Assembly (NCBI RefSeq): GCF_900044055.2
Contig: NZ_FCOX02000001.1
Span: forward strand, 372,001 to 436,000
Origin: Caballeronia calidae
GTDB taxonomy: Bacteria > Pseudomonadota > Gammaproteobacteria > Burkholderiales > Burkholderiaceae
Reading direction: 5' to 3'
DNA: 64,000 nucleotides
Shown here in pieces: positions 1-9,015 of the stretch. Both the position numbers and the translations under genes were made by a program. Under the pieces are notes generated by a model, which saw only the letters and a list, made by a program, of their open reading frames with translations, ran no database searches and was not told the DNA's origin. How positions within the stretch are numbered: position 1 is the stretch's first letter; every line of letters starts with the position of its first letter.

Positions 1-1
1 C

Positions 2-1204
2 GTCGAAGCAGCCGTCGAGTCGAAAATCGAAACTCCTGACTGGGCTCGCGAAGCCGCGCAAGTCGCCGCGCGCCGCGCCGCCCAGAAGATCAACGCGAGC
101 GTGCCGCACGCCGATGCGCCCGCTGCACAAGCTGCACACGCCGCGCCGGAAAGCGCGTTCGACGGTTTGCCCGCGAACGCGGCGGCCGTCGTCACCGAAG
201 CGATCCGCGCGCGCATGGAGCAGGTCGTCAACGAAACGGTCATGAACGAGCTCTCCTCGATGCGCTCGATGATGGAAGAGCACTTCTCCGGGCTGATGTG
301 GGGCGAGCGCCAGCGTCGCAATCCGACGGGCGGCGCGCTGACCAAGCGTCTCTTTTCCGCCGGCTTCTCCGCGCAACTCGTGCGCATGATGATGGACAAC
401 ATGCCCGAGATGGAAAGCGTGGAAGGCGCGCTCGAATGGGTGCAGCAAGTCCTCGAATCGAACATCCCGGTGATGGACAGCGAAGACGCGCTGATGGAGC
501 GCGGCGGCGTGTTCGCGCTGATGGGCCCGACGGGCGTCGGCAAGACGACGACCACCGCGAAGCTCGCCGCGCGCTGCGTGATGCGCTTCGGCGCAAGCAA
601 GGTCGCGCTGCTCACGACCGACAGCTACCGTATCGGCGCGCACGAGCAACTGCGCATCTTCGGCAAGATTCTCGGCGTTTCGGTGCACGCGGTGAAGGAC
701 GGCGCCGACCTCCAGCTCGCGCTGTCCGAACTGCGCAACAAACATATCGTGCTGATCGACACGATCGGCATGAGCCAGCGCGACCGCATGGTCTCCGACC
801 AGATCGCGATGCTGTGCGGCGCGGGTCATCCGGTGCAGCGCATCCTGCTGCTCAACGCGACGAGCCACGGCGACACGCTCAACGAAGTCGTGCAGGCCTA
901 CAAGAGCGCGCCGGATCAGCCGCCGCTCGCGGGTTGCATCCTGACGAAGCTCGATGAAGCCACGAACCTCGGCGGCGTGCTCGATACGGTGATCCGCTAC
1001 AAGCTGCCGGTGCATTACGTGTCGACCGGCCAGAAGGTGCCGGAGAACCTGTACGTCGCGACCAAGCGTTTTCTCATCAAGAGCGCGTTCTGCATTCCGC
1101 GTGACGGCTCGCCGTTCGTGCCGCAGGACGAGGAAGTGCCGGCGCTGCTCTCGGCATTGTCCGCGCGCGCCACGACCGACATGCACGAGGTGCGCTTTGG
1201 ATAA
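2..1204 (+). CDS. flhF: Flagellar biosynthesis GTPase FlhF, 3' part
   Basis: SRP-type GTPase that helps place the flagellum and recruits early basal-body parts at the inner membrane. The frame is open from base 2, so the gene starts outside the window and about 400 C-terminal residues are seen. The P-loop GPTGVGKTTTTAKL lies near bases 525-565, followed by TTDSYRIGAHEQL, a DTIGM switch motif and the guanine-specificity motif TKLDE near base 950. The low-complexity Ala/Pro stretch before the NG domain fits the variable FlhF N-terminus. The next gene, flhG, starts inside its last codons. In relatives flhF usually follows flhA; here flhA is 18 kb away and on the other strand. Confidence 0.95.
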   Translation, partial: VEAAVESKIETPDWAREAAQVAARRAAQKINASVPHADAPAAQAAHAAPESAFDGLPANAAAVVTEAIRARMEQVVNETVMNELSSMRSMMEEHFSGLMWGERQRRNPTGGALTKRLFSAGFSAQLVRMMMDNMPEMESVEGALEWVQQVLESNIPVMDSEDALMERGGVFALMGPTGVGKTTTTAKLAARCVMRFGASKVALLTTDSYRIGAHEQLRIFGKILGVSVHAVKDGADLQLALSELRNKHIVLIDTIGMSQRDRMVSDQIAMLCGAGHPVQRILLLNATSHGDTLNEVVQAYKSAPDQPPLAGCILTKLDEATNLGGVLDTVIRYKLPVHYVSTGQKVPENLYVATKRFLIKSAFCIPRDGSPFVPQDEEVPALLSALSARATTDMHEVRFG

Positions 1205-2099
1205 GTTCGTGCTCGACCAGGCGGAAGGTCTGCGACGGCTCCTCACGCGCGCCGGTTCGCGCGTGGTGGCGGTCGCAGGCGGGCCGGCGGGCATCGGATG
1301 CACGTCGGCGGTGGTGAATCTCGGCGCGGCGCTGTCCGTGCACGGCAAGGATGTGCTCGTGATCGACGAGCATCGCGACGCGGGATCGGTGAGCCGGATG
1401 CTCGGCCTGTCCGACGCGGGCGCGCTCGCCGCGGTGATGTCGGGCCGGCGTGCGCTGGCCGATACCGTCGAGCGCACGCCGTTCGGCTTCTCGCTGATCG
1501 CGGCGCCGCGCGACGAGCGCATCGTTCACGACGCCGCGCAGTGCCGCGCGTTGCTCGACGGTCCGGCGGACATCGTGTTGATCGATGCGCAGCTCGATCG
1601 CCACGGCGCGCTCTCGACGCTCGCGACGCAGGCGCATGACTTTCTCGTCGTGACGCGGGTGGCCGCGTCGGCGATCACCGAGGCGTATGCGTGCATGAAG
1701 CGTCTGCACTACGCCCATGCGATCGGCCAGTTCCGCGTGCTCATCAATCACGTGCAGAACCCGGCCGACGCGGCGGTCGCGTTCGACAACCTGTCGGGCG
1801 TCGCGAGCCGGTATCTGGCCGTGTCGCTCGTGCAGGCGGGGTATGTGTCCGAGGATGCGCGCGTCGCTCGGGCGAAGGAACTTTCACGCTGCGCAGTCGA
1901 CGCGTTCCCGGCCACGGCCGCGGCGCGCGACTATCGCGCGATCGCGGCGGAACTCCTGCACTGGCCGATGCGTCCCGCGCCTTTTCCGGCGAAGACCGAG
2001 AGCCAGAGAAACGCGCGCATTCCGGTAGGCGACTCTGATCACGGCGTGCGGGAAGCCTGGCTTTCCGAGCATGCAATGAGCAGCACGGCGTCGATGTGA
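1197..2099 (+). CDS. flhG: FlhG/FleN-like MinD-family protein with a degenerate P-loop
   Basis: FlhG (FleN) is a MinD-type ATPase that controls flagellar number together with FlhF. I chose the TTG at 1197 (product starts MDKFVLDQAEGLRRLL, 300 residues) because GAGG at 1187-1190 is well spaced and the start overlaps the flhF stop by 8 bases; an upstream ATG at 1101 would lie inside flhF. The Walker A region at residues 28-37 reads GGPAGIGCTS, so both lysines of the usual KGGxGKT motif are absent. The next motif reads DEHRDAG rather than DADLG. The fold is likely conserved but ATP hydrolysis is doubtful. It is followed closely by fliA. Confidence 0.85.
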   Translation: MDKFVLDQAEGLRRLLTRAGSRVVAVAGGPAGIGCTSAVVNLGAALSVHGKDVLVIDEHRDAGSVSRMLGLSDAGALAAVMSGRRALADTVERTPFGFSLIAAPRDERIVHDAAQCRALLDGPADIVLIDAQLDRHGALSTLATQAHDFLVVTRVAASAITEAYACMKRLHYAHAIGQFRVLINHVQNPADAAVAFDNLSGVASRYLAVSLVQAGYVSEDARVARAKELSRCAVDAFPATAAARDYRAIAAELLHWPMRPAPFPAKTESQRNARIPVGDSDHGVREAWLSEHAMSSTASM

Positions 2100-2117
2100 T
2101 CAAGATAGGTGACCAAG

Positions 2118-2849
2118 ATGTATAACGCCCAAGGCAAACTCTCACAGTCGGAAGTGCTGACGAAATATGCGCCGCTCGTTCGCCGGCTGGGGCTTCAGCT
2201 CGTCGCCAAGATGCCGGCGAGCGTCGATCTCGACGATCTCATCCAGGCCGGCATGATCGGCCTGATGGACGCGGCGAGCCGCTACAAGGAAGATCAAGGC
2301 GCGCAGTTCGAAACGTACGCGAGCCAGCGCATTCGCGGCGCGATGCTGGATGAGCTGCGCGCGAACGACTGGCTGCCGCGCAGCATGCGCAAGACATCGC
2401 GCGAAGTGGAATCGGCGGTGCACAAGGTCGAGCAGAACCTCGGCCGCGCGGCGAGCGAGACGGAAATCGCGGAGCACATGAACATGCCGCTTCCCGAGTA
2501 TCAGTCGATGCTGCAGGACTTGCACGGCAGCCAGCTGATCTACTACGAAGACTTCGACCGCTCCGCCGACGACGAGCCGTTCCTCGACCGCTATTGCGTC
2601 GACCGTTCGGACCCGCTTTCGGCGCTGCTCGACGACAGCCTGCGCGGCGCGCTGATCGAAGCCATCGACAAGCTGCCCGAGCGCGAGAAGCTCCTGATGA
2701 GCCTGTATTACGAACGCGGCCTGAACCTGCGCGAAATCGGCGCGGTGATGGAAGTGAGCGAATCGCGCGTGTGCCAGTTGCACAGCCAGGCGGTTGCGCG
2801 TCTTCGCACGAAGCTGCGCGAGCAGGCGTGGACGGGCGTCGAGGCCTGA
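2118..2849 (+). CDS. fliA: Flagellar sigma factor FliA (sigma-28)
   Basis: Sigma factor for late flagellar and chemotaxis genes, held by FlgM until the hook is complete. The 243-residue product has the sigma-70 region 2 signature (DLDDLIQAGMIGLMDA, then FETYASQRIRGAMLDELR) and a region 4 helix-turn-helix near the C-terminus (NLREIGAVMEVSESRVCQL). ATG 2118 is preferred over GTG 2109 because AGGTGA at 2107-2112 is correctly spaced for it. It ends 4 bases before the convergent diguanylate cyclase gene, with no room for a separate terminator. Four matching sigma-28 promoters are visible elsewhere in this window. Confidence 0.96.
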   Translation: MYNAQGKLSQSEVLTKYAPLVRRLGLQLVAKMPASVDLDDLIQAGMIGLMDAASRYKEDQGAQFETYASQRIRGAMLDELRANDWLPRSMRKTSREVESAVHKVEQNLGRAASETEIAEHMNMPLPEYQSMLQDLHGSQLIYYEDFDRSADDEPFLDRYCVDRSDPLSALLDDSLRGALIEAIDKLPEREKLLMSLYYERGLNLREIGAVMEVSESRVCQLHSQAVARLRTKLREQAWTGVEA

Positions 2850-2853
2850 TGCT

Positions 2854-3948
2854 TCAGTTCGTTTCGAAGTCGCGCGTCTCGGCGAGCACGGTCTTGCCTT
2901 CGCCGAGACTTTTCGCGCGATACATCGCGCGGTCGGCGGCGCGCAGCACGGCGGTCATGCCGGATTGATGCGCGGCCGTCGCGCTGGAAAGCAGGCATGC
3001 GCCGATGCTCGCCGATACCGACACCGGCCGCTCCTGCACCGAGGTGATCGCGGCGAGCACCGAGTGAATGCTGTCGGCCATGGCGAGCACCGCGGCGGGA
3101 TCGCGCACCTGATGCGCGAGCACGACGAACTCGTCGCCGCCCAGACGCGCGATGGTATCGGTCTTGCGCATGCGCTTGCCGAGCGATTGCGCGAAGGCCT
3201 GCAGCAGCATGTCGCCGACGGCATGGCCGTAGGTGTCGTTCACTTCCTTGAAGCCGTCGAGATCGATGAGGAGGAGCGCGGTGGCGCTGTCGCCATCGGC
3301 TTCGGGCGCTGACATCGCGCGATCGACGATCTGCTCGAGCGCATAACGGTTCGACAGACCGGTGAGCGGATCGGTCGATGCCTGACGCGCGAGATCGCGA
3401 TTCGCGCTGCCGAGCCGGTCGACGAGCACGCTCAGATACACCGATGCGCCCAGCACGCTCAGGCCCAGCCCGATCGCGGCGGGGATATTCGCATTCCACC
3501 ACGGCTGCCAGATCCCGAGCGCCACGACGATGACGAGCGCCGTCGCGCATGAAACGGCGAGCGTGCGCTTCCCATAGCGGCATCCCGAGCCGATCAGAAA
3601 CCAGAACATCACCCAGATGAGCGGCAACCCGATGGCGCCGCCGGCGGCGAGCGCGAGCCCGAGCAGCGTTTGATCGGCGATGGTCGTCATCGTGAGACGC
3701 GTCACCGAAGGCGAGCGCATGCGCCTGACGATCAGGAGCGTGACGGCACCATAAGACACATAGAGCGCGACGATGCGCGTGACCATCGATGCATCGTGCG
3801 ACGGACGGAGCCACGCGTAGATGCCGTAAGCCAGAAGAACCGCCGCTCCCATCCAGATCCGCAGCGTGGCCTGCTCGCGTTCGGGATTCCGGTGCTCGGA
3901 CCATGCGAAGGCATAAGCCCGGCGTGCCGGTTGTTGCGCCTGCTCCAT
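2854..3948 (-). CDS. Membrane diguanylate cyclase (GGDEF domain)
   Basis: Makes cyclic di-GMP from two GTP. The 364-residue protein has about six hydrophobic helices in residues 30-178 and a C-terminal GGDEF domain. The active-site motif GGDEF is intact at residues 270-274. RKTD at 261-264, exactly five residues before it, is a product-inhibition I-site, so the enzyme is probably active and feedback controlled. I see no PAS, HAMP or EAL domain; the membrane part may be the sensor. Its convergent position next to fliA, and a PilZ gene at 33.4 kb, suggest a role in motility control, but that is inference. Confidence 0.93.
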   Translation of the reverse strand: MEQAQQPARRAYAFAWSEHRNPEREQATLRIWMGAAVLLAYGIYAWLRPSHDASMVTRIVALYVSYGAVTLLIVRRMRSPSVTRLTMTTIADQTLLGLALAAGGAIGLPLIWVMFWFLIGSGCRYGKRTLAVSCATALVIVVALGIWQPWWNANIPAAIGLGLSVLGASVYLSVLVDRLGSANRDLARQASTDPLTGLSNRYALEQIVDRAMSAPEADGDSATALLLIDLDGFKEVNDTYGHAVGDMLLQAFAQSLGKRMRKTDTIARLGGDEFVVLAHQVRDPAAVLAMADSIHSVLAAITSVQERPVSVSASIGACLLSSATAAHQSGMTAVLRAADRAMYRAKSLGEGKTVLAETRDFETN

Positions 3949-4139
3949 ACTGAACCCCTGGATGGTGATTTCTTTCTTTTATCGTGCTGTTATGTACTGC
4001 GGCCCCGTCGCATGGCATCGGTGGGATGGCGCGACATCGAATGGCACCGAGCGAGCGATCCGCTATTTTGCAATGTTTTGCGAAGACGCTGTGTTTCGTG
4101 TAAGAACGGCTTTCAAACGACTTTTTCCGATTCACCGTG

Positions 4140-5168
4140 ATGCGCGACGAATCTTCCTCAGCCTCATTAACGGCGGAATGGCTGCCGGTCTGTAATAGCG
4201 AAGACGTGCCGGAGGGCGAGGCGCGCGGGTTCATCGTCGCCGATGAGCGGATCGTCGTGTGGCGCGACGGCATCGGTGCGGCGCACGTCTGGCGCGATTA
4301 CTGTCCGCATCGGGGCGCGCAGTTGTCACTGGGGCACGTGATGCGCGATCAGATCGTGTGTCCGTATCACGGATGGCGTTATGACATCGAGGGGCAGTGT
4401 TTGCGGATTCCGTCGAGTCCGTCGCTGCGCCCATCGAAGCGCGTTTGCACGACGACGTTCGTCAGCGAGGAGAAATACGGCGTTATCTGGATGTGCTTCG
4501 GCGAGCCTGCTTATGCGCTCGATTTTTTTCCCGAAGCCGCGATTCCCGGTGGCCGGCGCATCAATCTCGCGCCGCAGACGGTGAGATCATCGGCGCCGCG
4601 CGTTGTCGAGAATTTTCTGGACATGGCGCACTTTTCGTTCGTGCACCAGGGCATTCTCGGCGAAGAGGCGCATACGGAAGTGCCGGACTATGAAGTCCTT
4701 GCGACCGATGGAGGGCTGGAGGCGCGGCATTGCCGATACTGGCAGCCCGCGGGCATTCCGGGGCAAGGCGGCGGCGCGATGATCGAGTATGTGTATCGCG
4801 TGAAGCGGCCGATGATCGCGACGCTCACGAAGATGGCGGGCGGCGGGCTGGGGGCGTTGCATATCATGCTGGCGGCATCGCCCGTGTCGCAGACGGAGAC
4901 GCGGGCCTGGCTCGTTTCCATCCACGAGGATGACACGACGCATTCCGACCAGGCGCTTTATGACTTCAACATGGAGATCCTGATGCAGGACACGCCGATC
5001 GTGGAGTCGCAGTGGCCTCGACATTTGCCGCTCGATCTCGATGCGGAGTTGCATCAGAGGTGCGATCGGATGGCGGTGGCTTATCGGAGATGGCTGGCGG
5101 GGATGGGGTTCGGGTGGGGGACGACTCTTCGCGCAGCGCCGACCTCGGCTCTTTCAGGCGACGGCTGA
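4140..5168 (+). CDS. Rieske [2Fe-2S] aromatic-ring oxygenase, vanillate demethylase-like
   Basis: Terminal oxygenase subunit of a Rieske non-haem iron system. The Rieske cluster ligands are C55, H57, C74 and H77 (YCPHRG and VCPYHGWRY). The mononuclear iron motif is intact at E157, D161, H164 and H169 (ENFLDMAHFSFVH), with D161 as the bridging acid. The length of 342 residues suits the vanillate O-demethylase/phthalate oxygenase group. ATG 4140 is used; an in-frame GTG lies directly before it. No reductase gene is adjacent, so its electron donor must be elsewhere and its substrate cannot be read from the sequence. Confidence 0.9.
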   Translation: MRDESSSASLTAEWLPVCNSEDVPEGEARGFIVADERIVVWRDGIGAAHVWRDYCPHRGAQLSLGHVMRDQIVCPYHGWRYDIEGQCLRIPSSPSLRPSKRVCTTTFVSEEKYGVIWMCFGEPAYALDFFPEAAIPGGRRINLAPQTVRSSAPRVVENFLDMAHFSFVHQGILGEEAHTEVPDYEVLATDGGLEARHCRYWQPAGIPGQGGGAMIEYVYRVKRPMIATLTKMAGGGLGALHIMLAASPVSQTETRAWLVSIHEDDTTHSDQALYDFNMEILMQDTPIVESQWPRHLPLDLDAELHQRCDRMAVAYRRWLAGMGFGWGTTLRAAPTSALSGDG

Positions 5169-5436
5169 TCCGAGCGGATAGTCATACTGCGACGGCCGCG
5201 GCCATTGATTCGGACTGCGGAATCGCTTGACGAAGTAAGCGCGTCGATCAGCACTGCGGTAGGCAAATCCCGTTTCCTGACGTGAAAACGCCCAAGGGTT
5301 TGGCGCGTCCTGGATAGGTGGACGGCGAATTGCCAAGGACGGGATGACAGAAATTCTAATCGGACCGGCGGATGGATGAGTCTGGAAACACAGCCGCGCT
5401 TGCTGGTTGTTGCCGAATTAGTTGAAGCGGAATTCT

Positions 5437-5512
5437 TGGCGCGCCCGGCTGGGATCGAACCAGCAACCCCTGCCTTCGGAGGGCAGTACTCTATCCATTG
5501 AGCTACGGGCGC
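5437..5512 (-). tRNA. tRNA-Arg (anticodon CCG)
   Basis: Read on the minus strand, a full cloverleaf is present: acceptor GCGCCCG pairs with CGGGCGC, the D-arm is GCTC/GAGT, the anticodon stem CTGCC/GGCAG holds loop CTCCGAA, and the T-arm GCTGG/CCAGC holds TTCGATC. The anticodon CCG reads the arginine codon CGG. The discriminator is G and the 3' CCA is encoded (TGG at 5437-5439 on the plus strand). I see no repeated 3'-end fragment nearby that would mark an integrated element. Confidence 0.97.
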
Positions 5513-5828
5513 ATCGGAGAAAGACCTTGCTGAGGGATAAACAAAAGCCGAAAGTCGGCTGCAAGGCCCATGCGAATCCGAGAGGATACCTGTTTTCCAT
5601 GACTTCGTCCATCGCGCGAGGCCCAACGCGTCCGCGCGACACGACGCCCAAAGCCTCACGCGATTCGGGTAAACGCCCGCTCCGCCGTGCCGGCCACCCC
5701 GCGCCGACAGTTAAGCGTTCCGTCTATAATCGACCGTGCCTTTCCCCAAGGCGCGCCCAAGCGCAATGCTGTAGCTGTCACGCTGTCACTGAACCGACTC
5801 ACACCAAAAAACGGGAGACGAGACAAGC
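5513..5828. other. Intergenic region between tRNA-Arg and cytochrome c gene
   Basis: 316 bases without a convincing gene. It carries a perfect -10 box TATAAT at 5725-5730 pointing toward the cytochrome gene; the best upstream partner is CCGACA at 5704-5709 with a short 15-base spacer. Small open frames here overlap the tRNA in antisense and look accidental. Confidence 0.5.
5725..5730 (+). promoter_or_regulatory. Candidate -10 box for the cytochrome c gene
   Basis: Perfect TATAAT about 100 bases before the cytochrome start. The -35 match is weak, so the promoter call rests mainly on the -10 box and its position. Confidence 0.4.
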
Positions 5829-6716
5829 ATGAGCGAAGCACCCCACGGAGCCCCGATCAAGACACCCGGCCAACTCATCGCCGCGGTCATCGCGGGATTC
5901 GGCATCCCGGTCGCCATCATCATCCTGCTGGCGGTCTACGTGAACAATGCGACACGCACTGGCGCCGGTACCGATCTCGAATCCTCGGTCAAGGAGCGCA
6001 TCGCGCCCGCCGCGCAGGTCGATGTTCGCGACGCCAACGCGCCGCGCGTCTACAAGACCGGCGAGGAAGTCTACAAGGCCGTGTGCTCCGCCTGTCACGC
6101 GGCAGGCACCGCAGGCGCGCCCAAGTTCGGCGATGCCGGCGCATGGGGCACGCGCATCGGCGAAGGTTACGACACGCTTCTGCACAACGCGCTCAACGGC
6201 AAGGGTGCGATGCCCGCGCGCGGCGGCACCAGCCCCGACGATTACAGCGACTTCGAAATCGCCCGCGCGGTCGTCTATATGGCGAACGGCAGCGGCGGCA
6301 AGCTCGCCGAACCCGCGCAACCCGCGCCGGGCGCGGCCGCCAGCGCGGGCGCATCGGCCCCGGCGGGCGCGAGCTCGAACGAAAACGCGCAAGCCGCCGC
6401 CGCCGTGGCAGCGCTCGCATCCGTGCCGCAAACGGCATCGGCGGCGCCGGCAGCGGGCGCGCAAAGCGCCGACGCAGCCCAGGCCGGCAAGGCACTGTAC
6501 GAGCAGGTCTGCCAGGCATGTCACGCCGCCGGTGTGCTCAACGCGCCGAAGTTCGGCGACAAGGCCGCCTGGGCGCCGCGCCTCAAGGAGCCGATGGATA
6601 CCGTCTACAACTACGCGTTGCACGGCAAGGGCGCCATGCCGCCGAAGGGCGGATCGAACGCACCGGATGCGGATGTGAAGGCGGCCGTCGATTACATGGT
6701 CAACGCGGCAAAGTAA
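5829..6716 (+). CDS. Membrane-anchored di-haem cytochrome c (c5-like domains)
   Basis: Periplasmic electron-transfer protein of 295 residues. One hydrophobic helix near residues 16-38 serves as an uncleaved anchor. Two cytochrome domains each carry CxxCH (C86-C89-H90 and C228-C231-H232) and a downstream methionine ligand candidate in MPARGG and MPPKGG. The domains are similar to each other, suggesting internal duplication, and are joined by an Ala/Pro/Ser-rich linker at about residues 160-218. The gene has its own -10 box and ends in a strong terminator, so it is likely monocistronic. The redox partner is not apparent here. Confidence 0.93.
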   Translation: MSEAPHGAPIKTPGQLIAAVIAGFGIPVAIIILLAVYVNNATRTGAGTDLESSVKERIAPAAQVDVRDANAPRVYKTGEEVYKAVCSACHAAGTAGAPKFGDAGAWGTRIGEGYDTLLHNALNGKGAMPARGGTSPDDYSDFEIARAVVYMANGSGGKLAEPAQPAPGAAASAGASAPAGASSNENAQAAAAVAALASVPQTASAAPAAGAQSADAAQAGKALYEQVCQACHAAGVLNAPKFGDKAAWAPRLKEPMDTVYNYALHGKGAMPPKGGSNAPDADVKAAVDYMVNAAK

Positions 6717-6732
6717 TGCCCGATCCGAAATG

Positions 6733-6764
6733 AAAAAACCCTGCGTCGCGGCGCAGGGTTTTTT
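6733..6764. terminator. Bidirectional rho-independent terminator
   Basis: A perfect 13-bp stem (AAAAAACCCTGCG with its complement CGCAGGGTTTTTT) encloses a 6-base loop at 6746-6751. It has T-runs on both strands and lies between the convergent cytochrome and rep genes, so it can end both transcripts. Confidence 0.93.
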
Positions 6765-6786
6765 CGTTTGAAGCACGACAAAAGCA

Positions 6787-8874
6787 TCAGGTCTTCTGCA
6801 ACATCGCCTTGAGCATCGCCATGCGATCCTTCGGCGACAAAGGCGCTTCTTCCTTCGTAGGCGGCGGCGCGTCATCAAGCAGCATCTCGGGGATGAAGCG
6901 CGACGGCTCGCACACCACCGTCTCCCGCGCGCGCTTTCTCTTCTTGCACCAGTTCAGATGCAGGCTGCGCTGCGCCCGCGTGATCGCCACATACATCAGC
7001 CGGCGCTCTTCCTCGATGCGCGAATCGTCGATGGGCGCGTCATCGTCGGAGCTGCCGCGATGCGGCATGATGCCTTCCTCGACGCCCACCAGAAACACGT
7101 GCGGATACTCCAGCCCCTTCGACGCATGCACCGTCGACAGCCGCACCGCGTCTGGGTCTTCCTCCTTGCCTTCGAGCATCGACATCAGCGCGACGGTCTG
7201 GATCAGGCCGAGCAGGTTCTTGCCTTCATCGGCGAGACCGTCGGCAGTGTCGTAGCCCGTCTGCTCGGTTCCGGGCGCGGCCTCCGGCTTCGTGCCCTTG
7301 CGCTTCAGCCATTCGAGAAACTCGAGCACGTTCTGCCATTTCGACTGCGCCTGGCGCTCGTCGTACGCATCGTAGAGATACGACTCGTAGTGGATGGCTT
7401 CCATCATGTCGTCGAGCACTTCGGTCGCGGGATCGCGCGCGGCGCGGTCCGACAGGCGACGGATCCACTCGCAGAACGTGCGCAGCGGCTCGACCTGCCG
7501 CGCCGACAGCCGCGCCTCGATGCCGCCCATGAACACCGCCTCGAACAGCGACACCTTCGCGGCCCCCGCGAACGCGCCGAGCGCTTCGAGCGTGGTATTG
7601 CCGACACCGCGCCGCGGCGTCGTGATCGCGCGGATGAACGCGGGATCGTCGTCGGGATTCGCAATCAGACGCAGATACGCGATGAGGTCCTTGATCTCGG
7701 CCTTGTCGAAGAACGACTGCCCGCCCGACAGCACATACGGAATGCGCTCGCGCCGCAAAACCTGCTCGAAGATACGCGCCTGAAAGTTGCCGCGATAAAG
7801 AATCGCGTAATCGCGAAACTGCGTGCGCCGCTCGAACTTGTGCGCCGACAGCCGGAACACGACGGATTCCGCTTCGTGCTCCTCGTCGTTGCAGCCGGTG
7901 ACGGTGATCGTGTCGCCCATGCCGTGCTCGGACCACAGCTTCTTCTCGAACAGCTTCGGATTGTTCGCGATGACGTTGTTCGCCGCCGTCAGAATCCGCA
8001 CCGTCGAGCGATAGTTCTGCTCCAGCTTGATGACGTGCAGCTTCGGGAAATCCTTGCCGAGCTGCGCGAGGTTTTCGATGGTCGCGCCGCGCCAGCCGTA
8101 GATCGCCTGATCGTCGTCGCCCACGGCGGTGAACGCCGCGCGCGGGCCGGCCAGCAGCTTCACGAGTTCGTACTGGCACGCGTTCGTGTCCTGATATTCA
8201 TCGATCAGCAGATAACGCAGGCGGTTCTGCCACTTGTCGCGAATCGGCTCGTTCTCCGCGAACAGCTGGGCGGGGCGCAGGATCAGATCGTCGAAATCGA
8301 GCGCCTGATACGCGTGCAGCGTGGCCGCATAACTGCGATAGACGATCGCCGCCTGATGCTCGTCCTCGTTGCTGGCGAGCACGGATGCCTGATCGGGCGA
8401 CACCATCGCGTTCTTCCACAAGGAAATGATCGACTGGATCTTGCGGATCAGACCCTTGTCGGTCGTGCCGAGCTGCTCCTGAACCATGCCGAAGCAGTCG
8501 TCCGAATCCATGATGGAGAACTGCGGCTTCAGTCCGACGTGCTCCGCTTCCTGCCGCATGATCTGCACGCCGAGCGAGTGGAACGTGCAGATCGTCAACT
8601 GATTGACGGGAATCTTGCGGCCTTCCTTGCCGGGCGTCGTGAGCGTCTTGCCTTCGAGCAGTTTCCCGGTGCGCTCGCGCATTTCGAGCGCGGCCTTGTT
8701 CGTGAAGGTGAGCGCGGCGATGTGCTTCGGCTCGAAGCCGCGTCCTTCGATCAGATGCGCGATCTTCTGCGTGATCACGCGCGTCTTGCCGCTGCCCGCG
8801 CCGGCGAGCACGAGACAGGGACCGTCGAGATAGCGCACGGCTTCGCTTTGCGCGGCGTTGAGACCTGCGGACAT
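6787..8874 (-). CDS. rep: ATP-dependent DNA helicase Rep (UvrD/Rep superfamily 1)
   Basis: 3'-to-5' DNA helicase that clears proteins ahead of replication forks. The 695-residue protein has the SF1A motifs in order: AGAGSGKT (motif I), LTFTNKAA (Ia), DEYQD (II), GDDDQAIYGWRGA (III), QNYRST (IV), VHASKGLEYPHVFLVG (V) and VAITRAQ (VI). Length and the segment YVLSGGQSFFDKAEIKDL fit Rep better than UvrD or PcrA. It is divergent from the oxidoreductase gene, with 141 bases between the two starts. Confidence 0.9.
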   Translation of the reverse strand: MSAGLNAAQSEAVRYLDGPCLVLAGAGSGKTRVITQKIAHLIEGRGFEPKHIAALTFTNKAALEMRERTGKLLEGKTLTTPGKEGRKIPVNQLTICTFHSLGVQIMRQEAEHVGLKPQFSIMDSDDCFGMVQEQLGTTDKGLIRKIQSIISLWKNAMVSPDQASVLASNEDEHQAAIVYRSYAATLHAYQALDFDDLILRPAQLFAENEPIRDKWQNRLRYLLIDEYQDTNACQYELVKLLAGPRAAFTAVGDDDQAIYGWRGATIENLAQLGKDFPKLHVIKLEQNYRSTVRILTAANNVIANNPKLFEKKLWSEHGMGDTITVTGCNDEEHEAESVVFRLSAHKFERRTQFRDYAILYRGNFQARIFEQVLRRERIPYVLSGGQSFFDKAEIKDLIAYLRLIANPDDDPAFIRAITTPRRGVGNTTLEALGAFAGAAKVSLFEAVFMGGIEARLSARQVEPLRTFCEWIRRLSDRAARDPATEVLDDMMEAIHYESYLYDAYDERQAQSKWQNVLEFLEWLKRKGTKPEAAPGTEQTGYDTADGLADEGKNLLGLIQTVALMSMLEGKEEDPDAVRLSTVHASKGLEYPHVFLVGVEEGIMPHRGSSDDDAPIDDSRIEEERRLMYVAITRAQRSLHLNWCKKRKRARETVVCEPSRFIPEMLLDDAPPPTKEEAPLSPKDRMAMLKAMLQKT

Positions 8875-9015
8875 CGTTTTGGGCTTGGATATCTGGCGCG
8901 CGCGGCGGACCGGCGCATGGAGGAGAGCGCGATGTTAACACGATAGAACCGGCACGGTTCCGGCCCTCGTTCGTGCCACAATATCCGACCGAATTCACGA
9001 CAGGACGATGCCCGC

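Noticed and set aside
5437-5512. tRNA-Arg as an integration site
   Set aside because: No integrase and no second copy of the tRNA 3' end found in the flanks.
6958-8946. 662-codon frame antisense to rep
   Set aside because: Same GC artefact; Arg-rich, no motifs, full overlap with a clear helicase gene.
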